Source: Viridothelium virens (lineage: Eukaryota; Ascomycota; Dothideomycetes; Trypetheliales; Trypetheliaceae). Taken from it: a stretch of DNA of 64,000 nt. Under the pieces are notes generated by a model, which saw only the letters and a list, made by a program, of their open reading frames with translations, was not told the origin of the DNA and made no database searches. Positions 44,404 to 55,747 of the stretch are shown here, in pieces. The stretch lies in assembly GCA_010094025.1 (NCBI GenBank), contig ML991784.1, positions 186,001 to 250,000 of the forward strand, written 5' to 3'. The position numbers and the translations under genes were made by a program. The stretch's first letter is position 1, and every line of letters begins with the position of its first letter.

Positions 44404-46332
44404 CTACTTGATTATAAATAGATCTCCTTCTTCTTGACTCCAATCTACAGCTTCACCGTACATGATCCCATTTACATAGCATTCTCCAATCACTTCATAA
44501 TAATCGCCATCTGCTCTAATAATCATAGGTGTTGTCGAGCCATTCAGTAAGCAAACAAGATCGCCTGCTCGGGAAAAGTCAGGAACGAGGCCTAATGGAT
44601 TAGCATGACTGTTCAACATTGCAATTTTCCTTCCGAAGCATTTTCGCAATGACCGGACAAATGAAGGACCACAACGTTCAATGACGACGGCAATCTCAGT
44701 CCCATATTCAGATTTATCTGTGTGGAGACTAGCCTCATCTTCCTGCTCAAAGCGTCCAGCGGTGACGGTTGTTGCAATCAGCCAAATCCAATGCGTTCTT
44801 TCTCCTTCTATCCTCGAGTGATCCTTATCCTGATTTTGATCAAGCGCCTTGAGCACCTGAGGCATTAGGGTAGTAGATCCAAGGAAAGACTCGAGATCTC
44901 TATTATTATACTGCTCTGCATATTCCGAGAATCTGTGCGACGCCACTCTCGCAAGTGTTGAAACAATCTTTCCTCTGACAAAAAGAAGCTCTTTCGGAGA
45001 CTCTTTGAATATGTGCTTCAAGCCACAAGAGCTGGAGAAGCTCATACGACTATCGTTAAGAGATTGGTACCCTGACATACCACGGCTCCAGTCCGGCACC
45101 CATGAGGGAAGGCCATCCAGCATGCTAAAACGCCTCCAGGAGAAAACGTCTAGAGTTTCCAAACTCTTAATTATCTCTCGCGCAGACTGCGTAAATAGTT
45201 CGGTGATGGAAGTGTTATAGCTGACATCGATAACGCATGGTGAATCAGATATCTGAAGGGAAAGCAAAGAATAGATCCGATCACGGGGGTCCGTACAGTG
45301 GTATTCGTTTTCACCGATATCCAAAAGTAAATTCAACAATGGGATATAAAGCTTCTGCAAATAGCGGCTTCTACGTAAAAATAGTAACTGAGTATTCAGC
45401 ATGCCTCCTGTCCAATTGTTAAGGACCAATTGGGTGGCATAAAATGCTCGAAGCAAGTTCGATTCAGAACAATGATGCCTGCCGCATAAGAAGACGACAT
45501 TCTGTGAGACAACAAACTCTTGAAAAGTCCAAAGGCGCGTGAACCAGGGCCGCAGAGATAAGTTTTTAATCGCGGTCCAACCTGGATTAGTATTATCGCA
45601 ATCGACGCTACGGGTACGGAGAAGTTTCTGGAGAGTATCAAGATCCCCTTGTTGCAACAGATCGAATGCCGTAACCAGAGCAAGGCCATCGCAGGAAAGC
45701 TTATCGATTAGACTGAAGGTGACGTCGGTATTCTCGTCAGAGCCTCCAAGCCACACAAAGGTGTACTCTGCTTCTTTAAAAATTCGTCCCATCAGTTTGA
45801 CTTGGTTGCCTCGCTCATCAAGATCATGCTGATTTATGCAGATCTGATCAGCCCAAATATCTAAAGGCTCGTCGTTACTCAATCGGGAGATAAGGGCGAA
45901 CAAAGAATTGGTGATCATAATGTGATGCTGTCCATCTTGTCCCTGAAGAAAAATTGGACTATACTCGAGTAGATTCCCGCAGGTATATGAAACGGCAGCA
46001 CAGCTAGGCGATGAATTCAGGCTCACATGGATGAGCTCGCAGCGGAGCATTAAGTCGCCATCATCTGTCTGTGAATGTTTCTCCCAAGGATAGACGCGCA
46101 AAAGTCGAAACTCGTCAGGTGCAATAAGCTGTTTGTATTGATACCGAGTCGTACTGAGATCCCATCCATCTACCGCTAATGTCAGCCTTTCAAACTGCGC
46201 TACGGCTCGAATGTCTGCAGCATGTTCATGGGCAGCCGTATAAGATCTAATGGCGCCGGGGACAAGTTCAATCTCAGAGTCAGAGTTCTCCGTATCGATA
46301 TCGATACAGTACCACGTGGTTGAAGATATCAA
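44404..46332 (-). CDS. Heterokaryon incompatibility (HET) domain protein
   Basis: An open frame of 642 codons that begins without an ATG, so the true 5' end is unresolved. The HET domain occupies about residues 75-300 of the frame: FRLLRVYPWE, CELIHVSL, AAVSYTCG (usual YEALSYTWG), LDIWADQICINQHDLDERGNQV, FVWLGG and RPWFTRLWTFQEF, all typical. The remaining ~340 residues contain the usual fungal HET C-terminal elements (DPRDRIYSLL, SWVPDWS). HET proteins act in non-self recognition and programmed cell death. The first in-frame ATG upstream (46392) is cut off by a TAG at 46341-46339. A possible alternative is a short exon 46483-46452 spliced to 46333 (118-bp intron), giving 653 aa. Base composition is more AT-rich than the flanking housekeeping genes, fitting an accessory gene. 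Confidence 0.8.
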   Translation of the reverse strand: MISSTTWYCIDIDTENSDSEIELVPGAIRSYTAAHEHAADIRAVAQFERLTLAVDGWDLSTTRYQYKQLIAPDEFRLLRVYPWEKHSQTDDGDLMLRCELIHVSLNSSPSCAAVSYTCGNLLEYSPIFLQGQDGQHHIMITNSLFALISRLSNDEPLDIWADQICINQHDLDERGNQVKLMGRIFKEAEYTFVWLGGSDENTDVTFSLIDKLSCDGLALVTAFDLLQQGDLDTLQKLLRTRSVDCDNTNPGWTAIKNLSLRPWFTRLWTFQEFVVSQNVVFLCGRHHCSESNLLRAFYATQLVLNNWTGGMLNTQLLFLRRSRYLQKLYIPLLNLLLDIGENEYHCTDPRDRIYSLLSLQISDSPCVIDVSYNTSITELFTQSAREIIKSLETLDVFSWRRFSMLDGLPSWVPDWSRGMSGYQSLNDSRMSFSSSCGLKHIFKESPKELLFVRGKIVSTLARVASHRFSEYAEQYNNRDLESFLGSTTLMPQVLKALDQNQDKDHSRIEGERTHWIWLIATTVTAGRFEQEDEASLHTDKSEYGTEIAVVIERCGPSFVRSLRKCFGRKIAMLNSHANPLGLVPDFSRAGDLVCLLNGSTTPMIIRADGDYYEVIGECYVNGIMYGEAVDWSQEEGDLFIIK

Positions 46333-46392
46333 TCTTGCCTATGCGTAATGTTCTTCAATATTTGCAATGGAAGTCTTCGCTGGCTCACTCAT

Positions 46393-47486
46393 GACTATTA
46401 TCAATCGGAACGAGAAGTTATCGCAAAGGTTCTCTTGCAGACCTTTCTTACTGGACTCTGATTCTGCCTTTTTCACGCTGCATACTACACGTTAACTCTT
46501 CTTAGCTTCCTTAGGAGACGTTAAGAATTAGGAAGTACCCAAGGCCCTCAAGATGCGTCGATTAGAACGACGGCTCAGAGTAGAAGGGAAAGCTGGTTCG
46601 CATCTCCCTACCCTGTCTCAAGTAGTAGCAGAAGGAAACTCGGAACCAGCAGCGGATTTGAACAGAAATCCCGAAGGTCCTGACGATGTCGTCGATTGGA
46701 TTTCTCGCAGAATCCAAGCAGGAATTGTTCTCCGGGGGAGGCATCTGCCTGTGCAAGCCGAATCTATGACCAAACTGCCCACCGAGATCCTGTTGTTGCA
46801 GATTGATGAGGAGGGAGCCGAGTCAACTCGTGCGATCGAAGTCAATAATCTCGAAGATGACTCTGATCATTGAAGCTTCCGTACGTATAATAAATGCAAT
46901 GTATTCTCGAGTACGAGAGGAGAAAGGGACTAGATGAGATAAGAATTGGAGGCAAGGGTCAGAAGCATACTCTAGCCGAGTTGGGAATAGGTGATCTTCC
47001 ACAGTCGCTCTCGCTTATCTCGCCACCTTTCAGTGCTCTCCCACGCCACCCACGCCGTTGCTCCAGGCGGTCGGGCACGTTCTGCTCAGTCCCTCCATGT
47101 TACAGCATTCCTTGGGTCACGCTTTGTGGATCGACGTCGTTTGACCTGCGCGATCCCAGCAATCCCAGCGCCTGTTTCCTCACCTGGGCCTTGGCTCCAC
47201 ACTCATTGGCACATTGTAAAATGACTTAGCCCCTTTGCTGCCGCTTGATGTTCCCAACCTTGCACACCTCGCTGCTTCGTTCAAGCCTGAGAGTTGGAAA
47301 CCTACGGAGCGTGCGCACCGTAAAGGAAGGTAAGGTAACAATGCTGCATGCGTGTCACGGCGAAGTGGACGTGCTTCGGATGACTATGCGTATTCGGAAG
47401 GCGCCTGAAATTACCAGCTGCCTTTATGTAGGTGCAAATGCACTGGAATCTCTTCGCATCTAATCCCAAGTGTTGCGGCCATCATC
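46393..47486. other. Intergenic stretch between HET and RNase T2 genes
   Basis: Divergent promoters are expected. A plus-strand 106-aa ORF (46553-46873) contains LPTEILLLQI, faintly F-box-like, but has no other support and is not called. No other feature. Confidence 0.4.
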
Positions 47487-48915
47487 ATGATTGTGACCGT
47501 TCTTTCCTTTCTTGCGGCTGCACAGCCGGCCCTTGGCGAAGCCTCTGGCTACCTCAGTCTCTTCAGAAGAGGAGAACCGGAGACATGTACAAACACTCAA
47601 TTAAGCTGTCATAACACTACAGTGCAATCGAATCTTTGTTGCTTTAATGCGCCGGGCGGTTCGTTGTTACAGACGCAGTTTTGGGATACTGACCCTGTCA
47701 CTGGTCCAGCCAATTCCTGGACTATTCATGGCTTGTGGTGCGTTTTCAGTCAAAAATCCTCTGCTCTAACTTACCATTTTGATAATCCCCAGGCCGGATC
47801 ACTGTGATGGTGGATACAGTGAGAATTGCGATTCGAGCCGCGACTACACCGGTATTTCGCAAATCCTGACCTCCTTTGGCAAGCAGGCACTCGTTACGTA
47901 TATGAATACGTACTGGAAGAACCAAGACGGAACTGACGAGGAATTGTGGGAGCACGAATGGTCCACGCATGGGACTTGCATTAGCACTCTCGATACGTCT
48001 TGCTATACAAACTACGTGTCTAAGCAAGAGATTCCGGATTTTTTCCAAAAGGTTGTGGATCTTTTTCAAGAGCTGCCCACTTACGAGGTAAAAACCACTC
48101 CCTTCGATTTACAACCTATAATATAGCGCATCCGCTGAAATGATCCACAAGTGGCTTTCGGCAGCGGGCATCACTCCTTCTTCCTCCAAGACCTATACCA
48201 CGGCCGCCATCCAGTCTGCTCTTAGCTCGAACCATGGCGGACACGACGTATACCTCGGATGCAGCAACGGCGCCCTCAACCAAGTCTATTACTACTTCAA
48301 CGTCAAGGGCTCAGTCCAAAATGGCACCTTCCAGGCAAGCGATCCTGATGGTGGTGACACGTCGAGCTGCCCGTCAACCGGTGTCAAGTACTTGCCCAAA
48401 TCGGGTGCCTCGACGACAATAAGTACAGGCACAGCGACTGGCACATCTTCCAGCACCAGGACTAGCTCTACATCCAATGGTAGTGCGCCGACTGCTACGT
48501 CATTTAGTGGCCAGGGCTATCTAAATGTCCAAAGTGGAGGTGATCAGAACGGTTGCATTATCAGTGCCGGAAAGTGGTATACAACTGGCACATGTGCGAC
48601 CTTTACGGCAGTTGCAAGTGGTATGATCCATTGTCCCGTCAAGCTGTCAAGGTGCGAATAGCTGCTAACTCTGATCTCTATCTAGGTCACGGATTCACCC
48701 TGAAATCCTCCAGGGGCAGTTGTGGTATCTCGAACAATGCTTTGACGTGTGGATCTGGTGTCACTGCTACGGTCTTCACAAGCAGCGGGGGCATGCTCGC
48801 CGTAAGTGGCAGTACAAGCTTCTATGCTGACAGCGCGCCTACTGGAAGCGCTCAGGCGACGGTTTATACCACGAGTGATGATACGGCATTGACGATTTCT
48901 TGGGAGAGTACGTAG
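47487..48915 (+). CDS. Secreted ribonuclease T2
   Basis: Exons 47487-47737, 47793-48087, 48152-48620 and 48686-48915 give 414 aa. It cleaves single-stranded RNA via a 2',3'-cyclic phosphate. The N-terminus (MIVTVLSFLAAAQPALG) is a signal peptide. Both catalytic segments are present: WTIHGLWPDHC (rebuilt across intron 1) and WEHEWSTHGTC, with their histidines and glutamate. Cysteines of the fold are conserved. After about residue 260 a Ser/Thr-rich linker leads to a second, Gly/Ser/Cys-containing beta-rich domain, as in fungal RNase T2-like proteins with a C-terminal extension. Intron 2 uses the acceptor at 48151 (CACAAG), not the nearer TATAG at 48126, because only the former keeps frame and gives TYEWLSAAGITPS. 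Intron sizes are 55, 64 and 65 bp. Confidence 0.92.
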
Positions 48916-50155
48916 CATTACTAGGAGCAATACTTGGGGGCTAGATCGAGACATTTCTCAGGCAGTGTACTATTTTTCCGGAGAATAGAACCCGCTTTTA
49001 GAGGTCCTGTCGGTACTGGAACGAAACCACGAACGGGAAGCGATCGGACTTCTGTGGATGCCAAATGAGTATCTTTGAAAGCAACTTGGATTGTTACTTT
49101 ATTCTACGAGTGCATCGGGCACAGCACCCCTTTTGTCCACAATCACTGCGCACAGCGTCGCCCTGAGTACTCCACCAGTCTTTGGGGGCCCCTCCCATCT
49201 ATACGAGTATAATGTCATAACTGCCATTACTTACTAGTCTATGATGCATGCTCTGCCTTTCGTGCTGAAAATATCATCACCATAGCTGCTGCTGACTGTA
49301 AAGGGTCGACTGGCGCGTTTGAGGCAAAAATTCAGAGCGACATCATGCCGTGGTATCAATTCGACATCCTCGGACACGCACCTCCACTACCCAGGTCTTT
49401 GCATTCAATCTCCTAGTGATTTTTTGAGCCCAGTTCATGAGCGTAGTTCGATGTACGCATTTAACCCTCTGAAGCTCTGTTCAGCAATTTACATCGTCGA
49501 AAAAGAGGGGCGGCAACGTAGCAAGTTTGTGTAGTGGGAGTTGTATTAAGAGTACGAAATGGTTGTCGGTAGCTTGGGTGCATCGCCCTGTGTTACAAGT
49601 GAAGGATCGGAGGAGGGTGCAGCATCGTCTTTTGGGGAATGCCGAAGGATACAGGCGAGTTTCAATCCTTGAGATGGCTGGGACGCGAAGTGATTGGTAG
49701 AATGTTGCGGGTGCTTATCCTCGGAGGTACGGGTGAGGGTGCTCACTTTGGCAAGGTCACGTGTCCCCGCGCCGCTTTCGCGCTGACCGATCCATCGTAT
49801 CATTACTACTTGGTGTGAGACAAGTGTCAAGGCATTATTGTCCTAATCTGTCCAGAAATAAGCAAGAGCAGATTCTAATCCCAGTCTTAGCAAGTTTCAG
49901 CAAGGCCTCGATGCAATGCTACATGCAGCTTAAAATACTCAGAGTGGTAGTATAACTCCCACATTCATCCATTTACATAGTAGACTCTGTACAAATTGAA
50001 GTCAAGCATAAGTTTCCTCATTGTTGCAGAGCTTTGGTACTTATGTGTCTTTTAGCCACTTTGAGATCAATAGCTCTTCCTCGCCACATGCACAGAGCCT
50101 ACTCATTCATCAGATCTGATCCATCCAGCAGCTTAGCTGATTCCTAGTCTTTACA
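48916..50155. other. Convergent intergenic stretch
   Basis: About 1.2 kb lie between the 3' ends of the RNase T2 gene (+) and the unrecognised secreted protein gene (-). I see no gene or repeat. Confidence 0.45.
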
Positions 50156-51815
50156 TCAATTCGGCAACTCCTTCCAATGGCGACGAGCGAATTTAGTCGG
50201 CCGTTCAGTAAGATGCCTCTTCTGATGACCCGACGCAGATTTTGCCTTGATGACCGCCGGCATCGGAGGTCTGTGCGTCGAGTTTGCCGGTTGGAAGACG
50301 TGAGCTAGGACTTTCATAAAAGCATCGCGAACCTCCGGAGGTTGGGCCATCTTATCATCCTGCCACATCGCCAGCACAGCGCCGGTTCCACCAGCCTCGA
50401 GTTTGATAAGCAGTTCTCCTGTATCATTGCTCCTTTGTTGGTACGGCCGCACTGATACAGGTTTGGGAAAGAGATCAGGTCGGAAATGATACAGCCCGGT
50501 AACAAGATCGAATGTAGGTATGCTGACTTTTTTCCCTTGATCACCGTTATCCTGCCACGCCGCGGAGTTCGAGAGAAGATCGTACATGTAATATTTATTG
50601 AACCAGTCAATAAGTGCCCCATCCTGTTTGAGATTATCATGGATGTCTTGACTTTTCAGCACCCAGGTACTCTGCTTGCAGAACTCCGTAATGAACAGAG
50701 TGACAGGTGCATCCTTCGTTGCGTGTTCGAGAGCTTTCCACGCCGATTGCGGGTCGAACTTGAAGTTCGTCTGTTGTTCGAAGATGTTGCTGTCTCCATT
50801 CATATACCCACCCATAACGTCAGCACCTTTGGTAGCATGGCTGGCCTGATACTTGGCAAATTCGGTGAGACCTCCACCCACAAGCCATTTTGGGGGTTCG
50901 GATTTGTGAAAGTTTACGAGATCGTCGAATCCGTAGATCTTTGGAAGCGGCTTAGCAGAGCTTAGGTCGTTGCGAAGACGCTTGATATGGCGATCCATCA
51001 AGTTATACACATCGTTGCCGCGTCCCTTCCAGTCAACGACAGGGCCATTCTTGTATTTATCAAGTATCTGTACGACTTGCTTGATCTCTTGCATGTTCAT
51101 AGACCATGTGAAATCCCATTTGGATGCTATGTGACGAGGTCCAGGTTGTAGTTCAGTTAGTGAACTAGGGTCAGTGAAGATTCGATAGTGCCCTTGGCGC
51201 GGGATTCCGTGGTAGTCCATGAACTCGATGATGCGGAGAGTTGCAAACTGTAGGTATTGTTCGGAGTCCCGGCGAACATTGTCATCAAATTCATCCACTG
51301 GGAACCAGTCACGAGCCTGAGGAAGTTGTATGTGAGATTTTGATCAGGATGAGGGGTAAGGATAAAAGACTCACTGGACCCTTGATCCGAAATCTCCAAG
51401 TGTCAGCCTTGGTGATGGGGCTGAGGATCCTTCGAATTTGCAGTTTGGTGTTCTCCTTCCCAGGCAGTATCTCCTCCACCGCAGCTTTGTTCTTGAAGAA
51501 CTGATCGTTTGGTGGATGTCCTGTGGCATAGAACGGAGCATGCGAATAGTAATCGAATTGGGGCGCATAGCCATACGCAACTGGACGTCCTGAGATCATA
51601 ATATCAACCGGATCTTTGTTGCTGTCGCTAGCTTGGTTAAGCACCACGGCCAATAGGTCCATCATAGGATTGTCGGGGTCGGGGCTGAGCGATCTTATGT
51701 CAGTGTCGATTCCTGCTTGATATGTTGCGCAACCATACACATCTGTAGACATTATGATTCCAGCTGTTACGGAAGAAGTAAGGGCTGCCAGAGCCCAAAC
51801 ATCGAGGAAGTGCAT
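50156..51815 (-). CDS. Secreted protein of unrecognised family
   Basis: Exons 51815-51375 and 51316-50156 (minus strand) give 533 aa. The 58-bp intron (GTGAGT...CTCAG) keeps frame and joins RIKGP to ARDWFPVDEFDD. The first ~18 residues (MHFLDVWALAALTSSVTAG) are a likely signal peptide. There are few cysteines, no transmembrane segment and no obvious catalytic motif. The middle contains WDFTWSMNMQEIKQVVQIL and a Gly/Tyr/Asn block (GADVMGGYMNGDSN), and the C-terminal ~45 residues are basic (HQKRH, KFARRHW). It does not match any enzyme family I can name. It is a single well-formed gene in a gene-poor, accessory-looking interval, so it may be lineage-restricted. Confidence 0.75.
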
Positions 51816-53599
51816 GGTCTACTAACAGAAAGACGAGATCTAATCGTAAAATTAAAATATTATACTATGAAGAAAGGAATTTTTGGAAGGAGATATTCAG
51901 GACGAGAAATAATAGAGATTGCAATGTCTGAAGACTACCTTTAAACCCCGAGTTCGAAGAGAATGGCAGAGAAATGGCAAGACTACCGGTTGGCAACATG
52001 TTAGAGCAACAAAGAGCATGTCGCTAGAACCACAATTGCAAGTCCATTCTAGGCCCAGAAGGAGTGAACGAGGAGATAATAGATCTGTAGATCTAACACA
52101 GGGATGTTGTACTATGTACGGGCTCGCGCAGCTGCGTAACAGCGGAGGACTTCTGATCTCCCATGGGACCTAATCCATGGCGTGTATGACTACAGAGAGT
52201 CATCCTCAAGGGCTTGGCAAAGCGACGTATCGAAGTTAGCAAACACTGAAATGCATTTGTCATCGTGCGATTGTGGCGGCGTCGTGAAAGAGCCCAGTCT
52301 CCACGTTTGTCAACGAATTCGTTCACGAAAAGATACGAGAGCTGTTGGTGTAGTCCGTATCGTCGCTACAAGACTACCTAATCTGGGATAACGGAGTTCT
52401 GTCTCTTATAACATTCAGTGATCCAAGGACAGTTCAAGTCAACTGTGCGGTCGGCGGACGGAGCCGAAGGTAAATGGCAGTCAGGTTTGCACTGGAAAGA
52501 GGAGGCTCAAGTTAAGTACAATAAAAGCAGCCCGCGACTGCAAGCTCGAATTTCAGCAGGAAATCGAGGCAAAGACTAAGCAGTAGCATCCGAACCTCCG
52601 GCTTGGCTGCAGGGCACAATCTGGAGTGTGAACCGTGCGAGACAAATTCGAAGAAAGGTAGAGGGAGGTAAAATTCAGCCAGTCATTTCAACAACACGTT
52701 ACCCCTATCTCATATAGGTAAGCGTAGCTACGAGCCGAACTACTTTACTAGGTAAGGTGCCTTTCACTAACCCTAACAGGCATGACAGTGCGGGCCTCCG
52801 TGTTATTGACTCTGGAGCTATTATGGCGAGGCAGCGAGGCTCATAGATTCTGCCTTGAATTGTGTGTATAGCTATTAAAGTTAATAGATCCCCATTAGGT
52901 AGAGTAATGGACGATTCAAGAAGGAAGCCTCACGCCAGCCACCTGGTGCATGCTGTCGGGGTATGAGAGCCACGCCATATCAAGGCTGATGGGTCTAAGC
53001 TCTATCCAACTTTTCTCTGAGTTCCGTCATCGGCTTTCGTATTCGTATGGGTAACCTTTGGAAAGCTGGCATGGCCGTTATTTCCCACGCAGACCAAATC
53101 CTTCAGATGTACTTAATTGGTCAAGACAGACTCACGGCTTGCCTAGACCTATCGCCTTTAACTCAAACACAAGTCGCGATAAACAACTTGTTACTCTTAT
53201 TAGCTAACAAACAATTGTAACTCAACAAGCGCATCTATCGGCTTCTGGCGTCAGTCTTGGCTATCGTCACTGCTCTGCAGTGTCGCTAGAGACGTTGACT
53301 CACTGGATACCACCATAATAGTCGATTTCGTGAGTTGGGCTACTGTGGCAATCTACGACAATGAATTTGCACATTCTAACATGCTATGCAGTCAACAGCC
53401 AAACGAGCGGCTGACCAATGCTATCAAGCAACAAATCCCCGCTACCAGCATCGTCAAATTTCTCTTTGTACGCGGCCCTGGCTGGTCGCGGGCTGCCCAG
53501 TGAATGTGGTGTTCGCATTTGCTCCTTCAGAACTCGGCACACTAAGCTTGTGAATAAACAATCGCCGGGTTCTTTGATCTTTCTCAAATACTAGTTGGC
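51816..53599. other. 1.8-kb gene-poor stretch
   Basis: No gene is recognisable. The 51830-51950 part is notably AT-rich. Further on are several short AGGTA/TACCT-type motifs. This may hold promoter sequence of the secreted-protein gene and the 3' flank of the lipase gene, with unidentified sequence between. Confidence 0.4.
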
Positions 53600-55747
53600 C
53601 TAGCTACCCAATTCTTCCTCCCACCCAGGTGTTTTCGGTACATTGGCTGCGTCGCCACCCAGTAATGCTCCGGTTAAGCCTCTCATTCTCCGACCCAGCA
53701 AATCATCTTCACTCGCCAGACTAACCAGGCTCTTTCTTCGTCTTTCTTGGAGGCTGTGCGTCATCTCCTCTGACTGCGTCTTGTATCTTTTCAACTGCGG
53801 ACTTGATGGACGAGGAAGCACTGCCCCATTATGAGGGGTTTCTTTTGTACTCGAGAGGTTGATCTTTGACATGCTCATCTCAAGCGGACGATCATCGTCG
53901 CCAGAAGATTCCGTGCGGGTACGGAAGTGATGGCGAATTTTGCTTTGGGGAGGCACGCGTCTCCTACTATGATCCGAACTGTGCTCCACATCTGTGGTGT
54001 CCACAGCGGCGGGCCGTGAGGCTTCACGGGCGTCCGATCGTTCGAAGCATTCCTTCATCCATCGCGCACACCGAAATATATATCGCCAGCCTTCAGGAAA
54101 TATGCCCACGAATTGGAGGAAGCCATGGCTAATACCGGGAATTAGGGACACTTCAACATAGTCTTCTTCTCTGAATGAAGCTCGCTCCCGCTCCAGACCT
54201 AATTCTTTCCTCTCCTCGAACTGCGCCAGCTTGGCCTGCCGTATCCTTCCGGCGAATATGACAGTGTCATCCACCAGTGGGTCCCGTTCTCCAGTCAGCA
54301 GATATGTCCTTGGAAAGCGCGCCAGGAGTGCTTCAGGAGCAAGAAGTGGGCTGAGAAGAAAATCCGTTGCAAAGTCCGGACGATTATGAGGCCCAATGTA
54401 TAAGATGATCATTGCACGCATCATTTCTGGAGTAAGAATTCTATCGTTGAAATAAGATATCATTGAACTCATGGCCAGACGTGTCTTGAGCATCTGGGGT
54501 TTTGCGGTCTGTGAGGAGGCTTGAGCTTTGTCAGTGGTTTGCGCTGATGGAGGTGACTTAACGACGTCCACAGTATGCCCAGCAGACGTGTGGACAGCCT
54601 CCTTCGGCGGGACGGGCGATAATGATCCGTTCTCGTTCGGGTGAGCGTCCACCTCGTCCTCATCGTCAGAATGGTGTGGGGTACTTGGCGTGAGTTTGCG
54701 ATAGTCATCGCTTTTGCGGCGGAGGATACTTTGGTTGACTTTGCGACTGCGGCGATCACGTATGAGAGCCATTTGTTCCTCAGTCATCCAGTTGCCAATG
54801 TTGAAGTCGAGGGCAGGATAGACAAGCACTACGCCTTCAGGTAGAGGGAGGGATTGTTCTCCCTGCCATCTTCGCGTACTTGTGGTGCCCGCCTGCAGAG
54901 CCATCAAAATCATGCCAACAGCAAGGTTGCCACCAGCACTATCACCCGAAACAATAATTTTTGGCATTACTTCTCCAGAGAGCCCTACACACCTACCTCG
55001 ACTTGCATGAAGCATGTGATAGACGTCGTAGCATTCGTTGAGCGCATGCGGGTACGGATATTCGGGTGCTTTCTTGTAGTCCACACTCAAGACTGGAAGG
55101 CCCGTTTTCCCAGCCCATGCTATCAATTTGTCATCATGCGCCCTCGGGTCCATTGCAACAAACCCGCCGCCGGGAATGTCCAAAATGATCTTCGTGTGGG
55201 TTTTCAGTGCTGACAGCGGCCCATCGAAATACAACCAAGCATGCACCGGGTCCTTGTATGATGATTCTCGAGGCCTGCGTATTCTGATCTCACGTGGAGG
55301 ATAGCGCATGAATCGTGGCCGCAGCAACTTCGTGAAAAAAGCGATATATGGTGTATTCCCTTTGTCCCAAGAGACCCGTAGGTGGTCAACGGTCAGAGCG
55401 CCTCTGACCTTCCGTACTTTCTCGTCGGCTTGTTCCGCGCAGAACATGTAGAACACGGAAAATATCACGGACCAAAAGTCTCTTGCCCATTTCCACCGAA
55501 TGCGCATGGCTGTCCAAAACCCAGCATCCAGCGCCGTCGTTATCCATGTTGCTCGAAAATACGAGCGTGAATAAAGATTGGCAAGGGGCTCTGGACATTC
55601 AAGACCAACAAGTTTGCCGAAGTTGCGAGAAATGTAGAGCCAGAGTAGGGTGATGACAACAGTTTGCCAGGCGGTAAGGCGAGGAGTGAGGAGTGCAGAG
55701 AGACGTCGAAGTATCGGAGGCCCATTACGGTCACCCCTATCAATCAT
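53600..55747 (-). CDS. HSL-type alpha/beta hydrolase (membrane-anchored lipase/esterase)
   Basis: An intronless 715-aa protein. A membrane segment lies near the N-terminus (residues ~26-40, TAWQTVVITLLWLYI). The hydrolase core has the oxyanion-hole motif as DIPGGGFVAMDP (a PGGG variant of the usual HGGG), the nucleophile Ser in GDSAGGN, the acid in GERDPLVDD and the catalytic His in GISHGFLQF. A Ser/Pro/Asp-rich insert of about 100 residues sits between nucleophile and acid, and the last ~140 residues are disordered, Ser/Arg-rich with likely phosphosites. This layout resembles hormone-sensitive-lipase relatives of filamentous fungi, possibly acting on neutral lipids or acetylated sterols at the ER or lipid droplets; that role is inference. 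The start ATG at 55747 fits the conserved MIDRG beginning as I recall it. Confidence 0.85.
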   Translation of the reverse strand: MIDRGDRNGPPILRRLSALLTPRLTAWQTVVITLLWLYISRNFGKLVGLECPEPLANLYSRSYFRATWITTALDAGFWTAMRIRWKWARDFWSVIFSVFYMFCAEQADEKVRKVRGALTVDHLRVSWDKGNTPYIAFFTKLLRPRFMRYPPREIRIRRPRESSYKDPVHAWLYFDGPLSALKTHTKIILDIPGGGFVAMDPRAHDDKLIAWAGKTGLPVLSVDYKKAPEYPYPHALNECYDVYHMLHASRGRCVGLSGEVMPKIIVSGDSAGGNLAVGMILMALQAGTTSTRRWQGEQSLPLPEGVVLVYPALDFNIGNWMTEEQMALIRDRRSRKVNQSILRRKSDDYRKLTPSTPHHSDDEDEVDAHPNENGSLSPVPPKEAVHTSAGHTVDVVKSPPSAQTTDKAQASSQTAKPQMLKTRLAMSSMISYFNDRILTPEMMRAMIILYIGPHNRPDFATDFLLSPLLAPEALLARFPRTYLLTGERDPLVDDTVIFAGRIRQAKLAQFEERKELGLERERASFREEDYVEVSLIPGISHGFLQFVGIFPEGWRYIFRCARWMKECFERSDAREASRPAAVDTTDVEHSSDHSRRRVPPQSKIRHHFRTRTESSGDDDRPLEMSMSKINLSSTKETPHNGAVLPRPSSPQLKRYKTQSEEMTHSLQERRRKSLVSLASEDDLLGRRMRGLTGALLGGDAANVPKTPGWEEELGS

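Noticed and set aside
46553-46873. 106-aa plus-strand ORF with an F-box-like segment
   Set aside because: One short Leu/Pro motif is not enough, and it lies in the expected promoter between the HET and RNase genes.
48088-48126. Shorter version of RNase T2 intron 2 ending at the TATAG
   Set aside because: It shifts the frame; the later acceptor at 48151 keeps it and recovers conserved residues.
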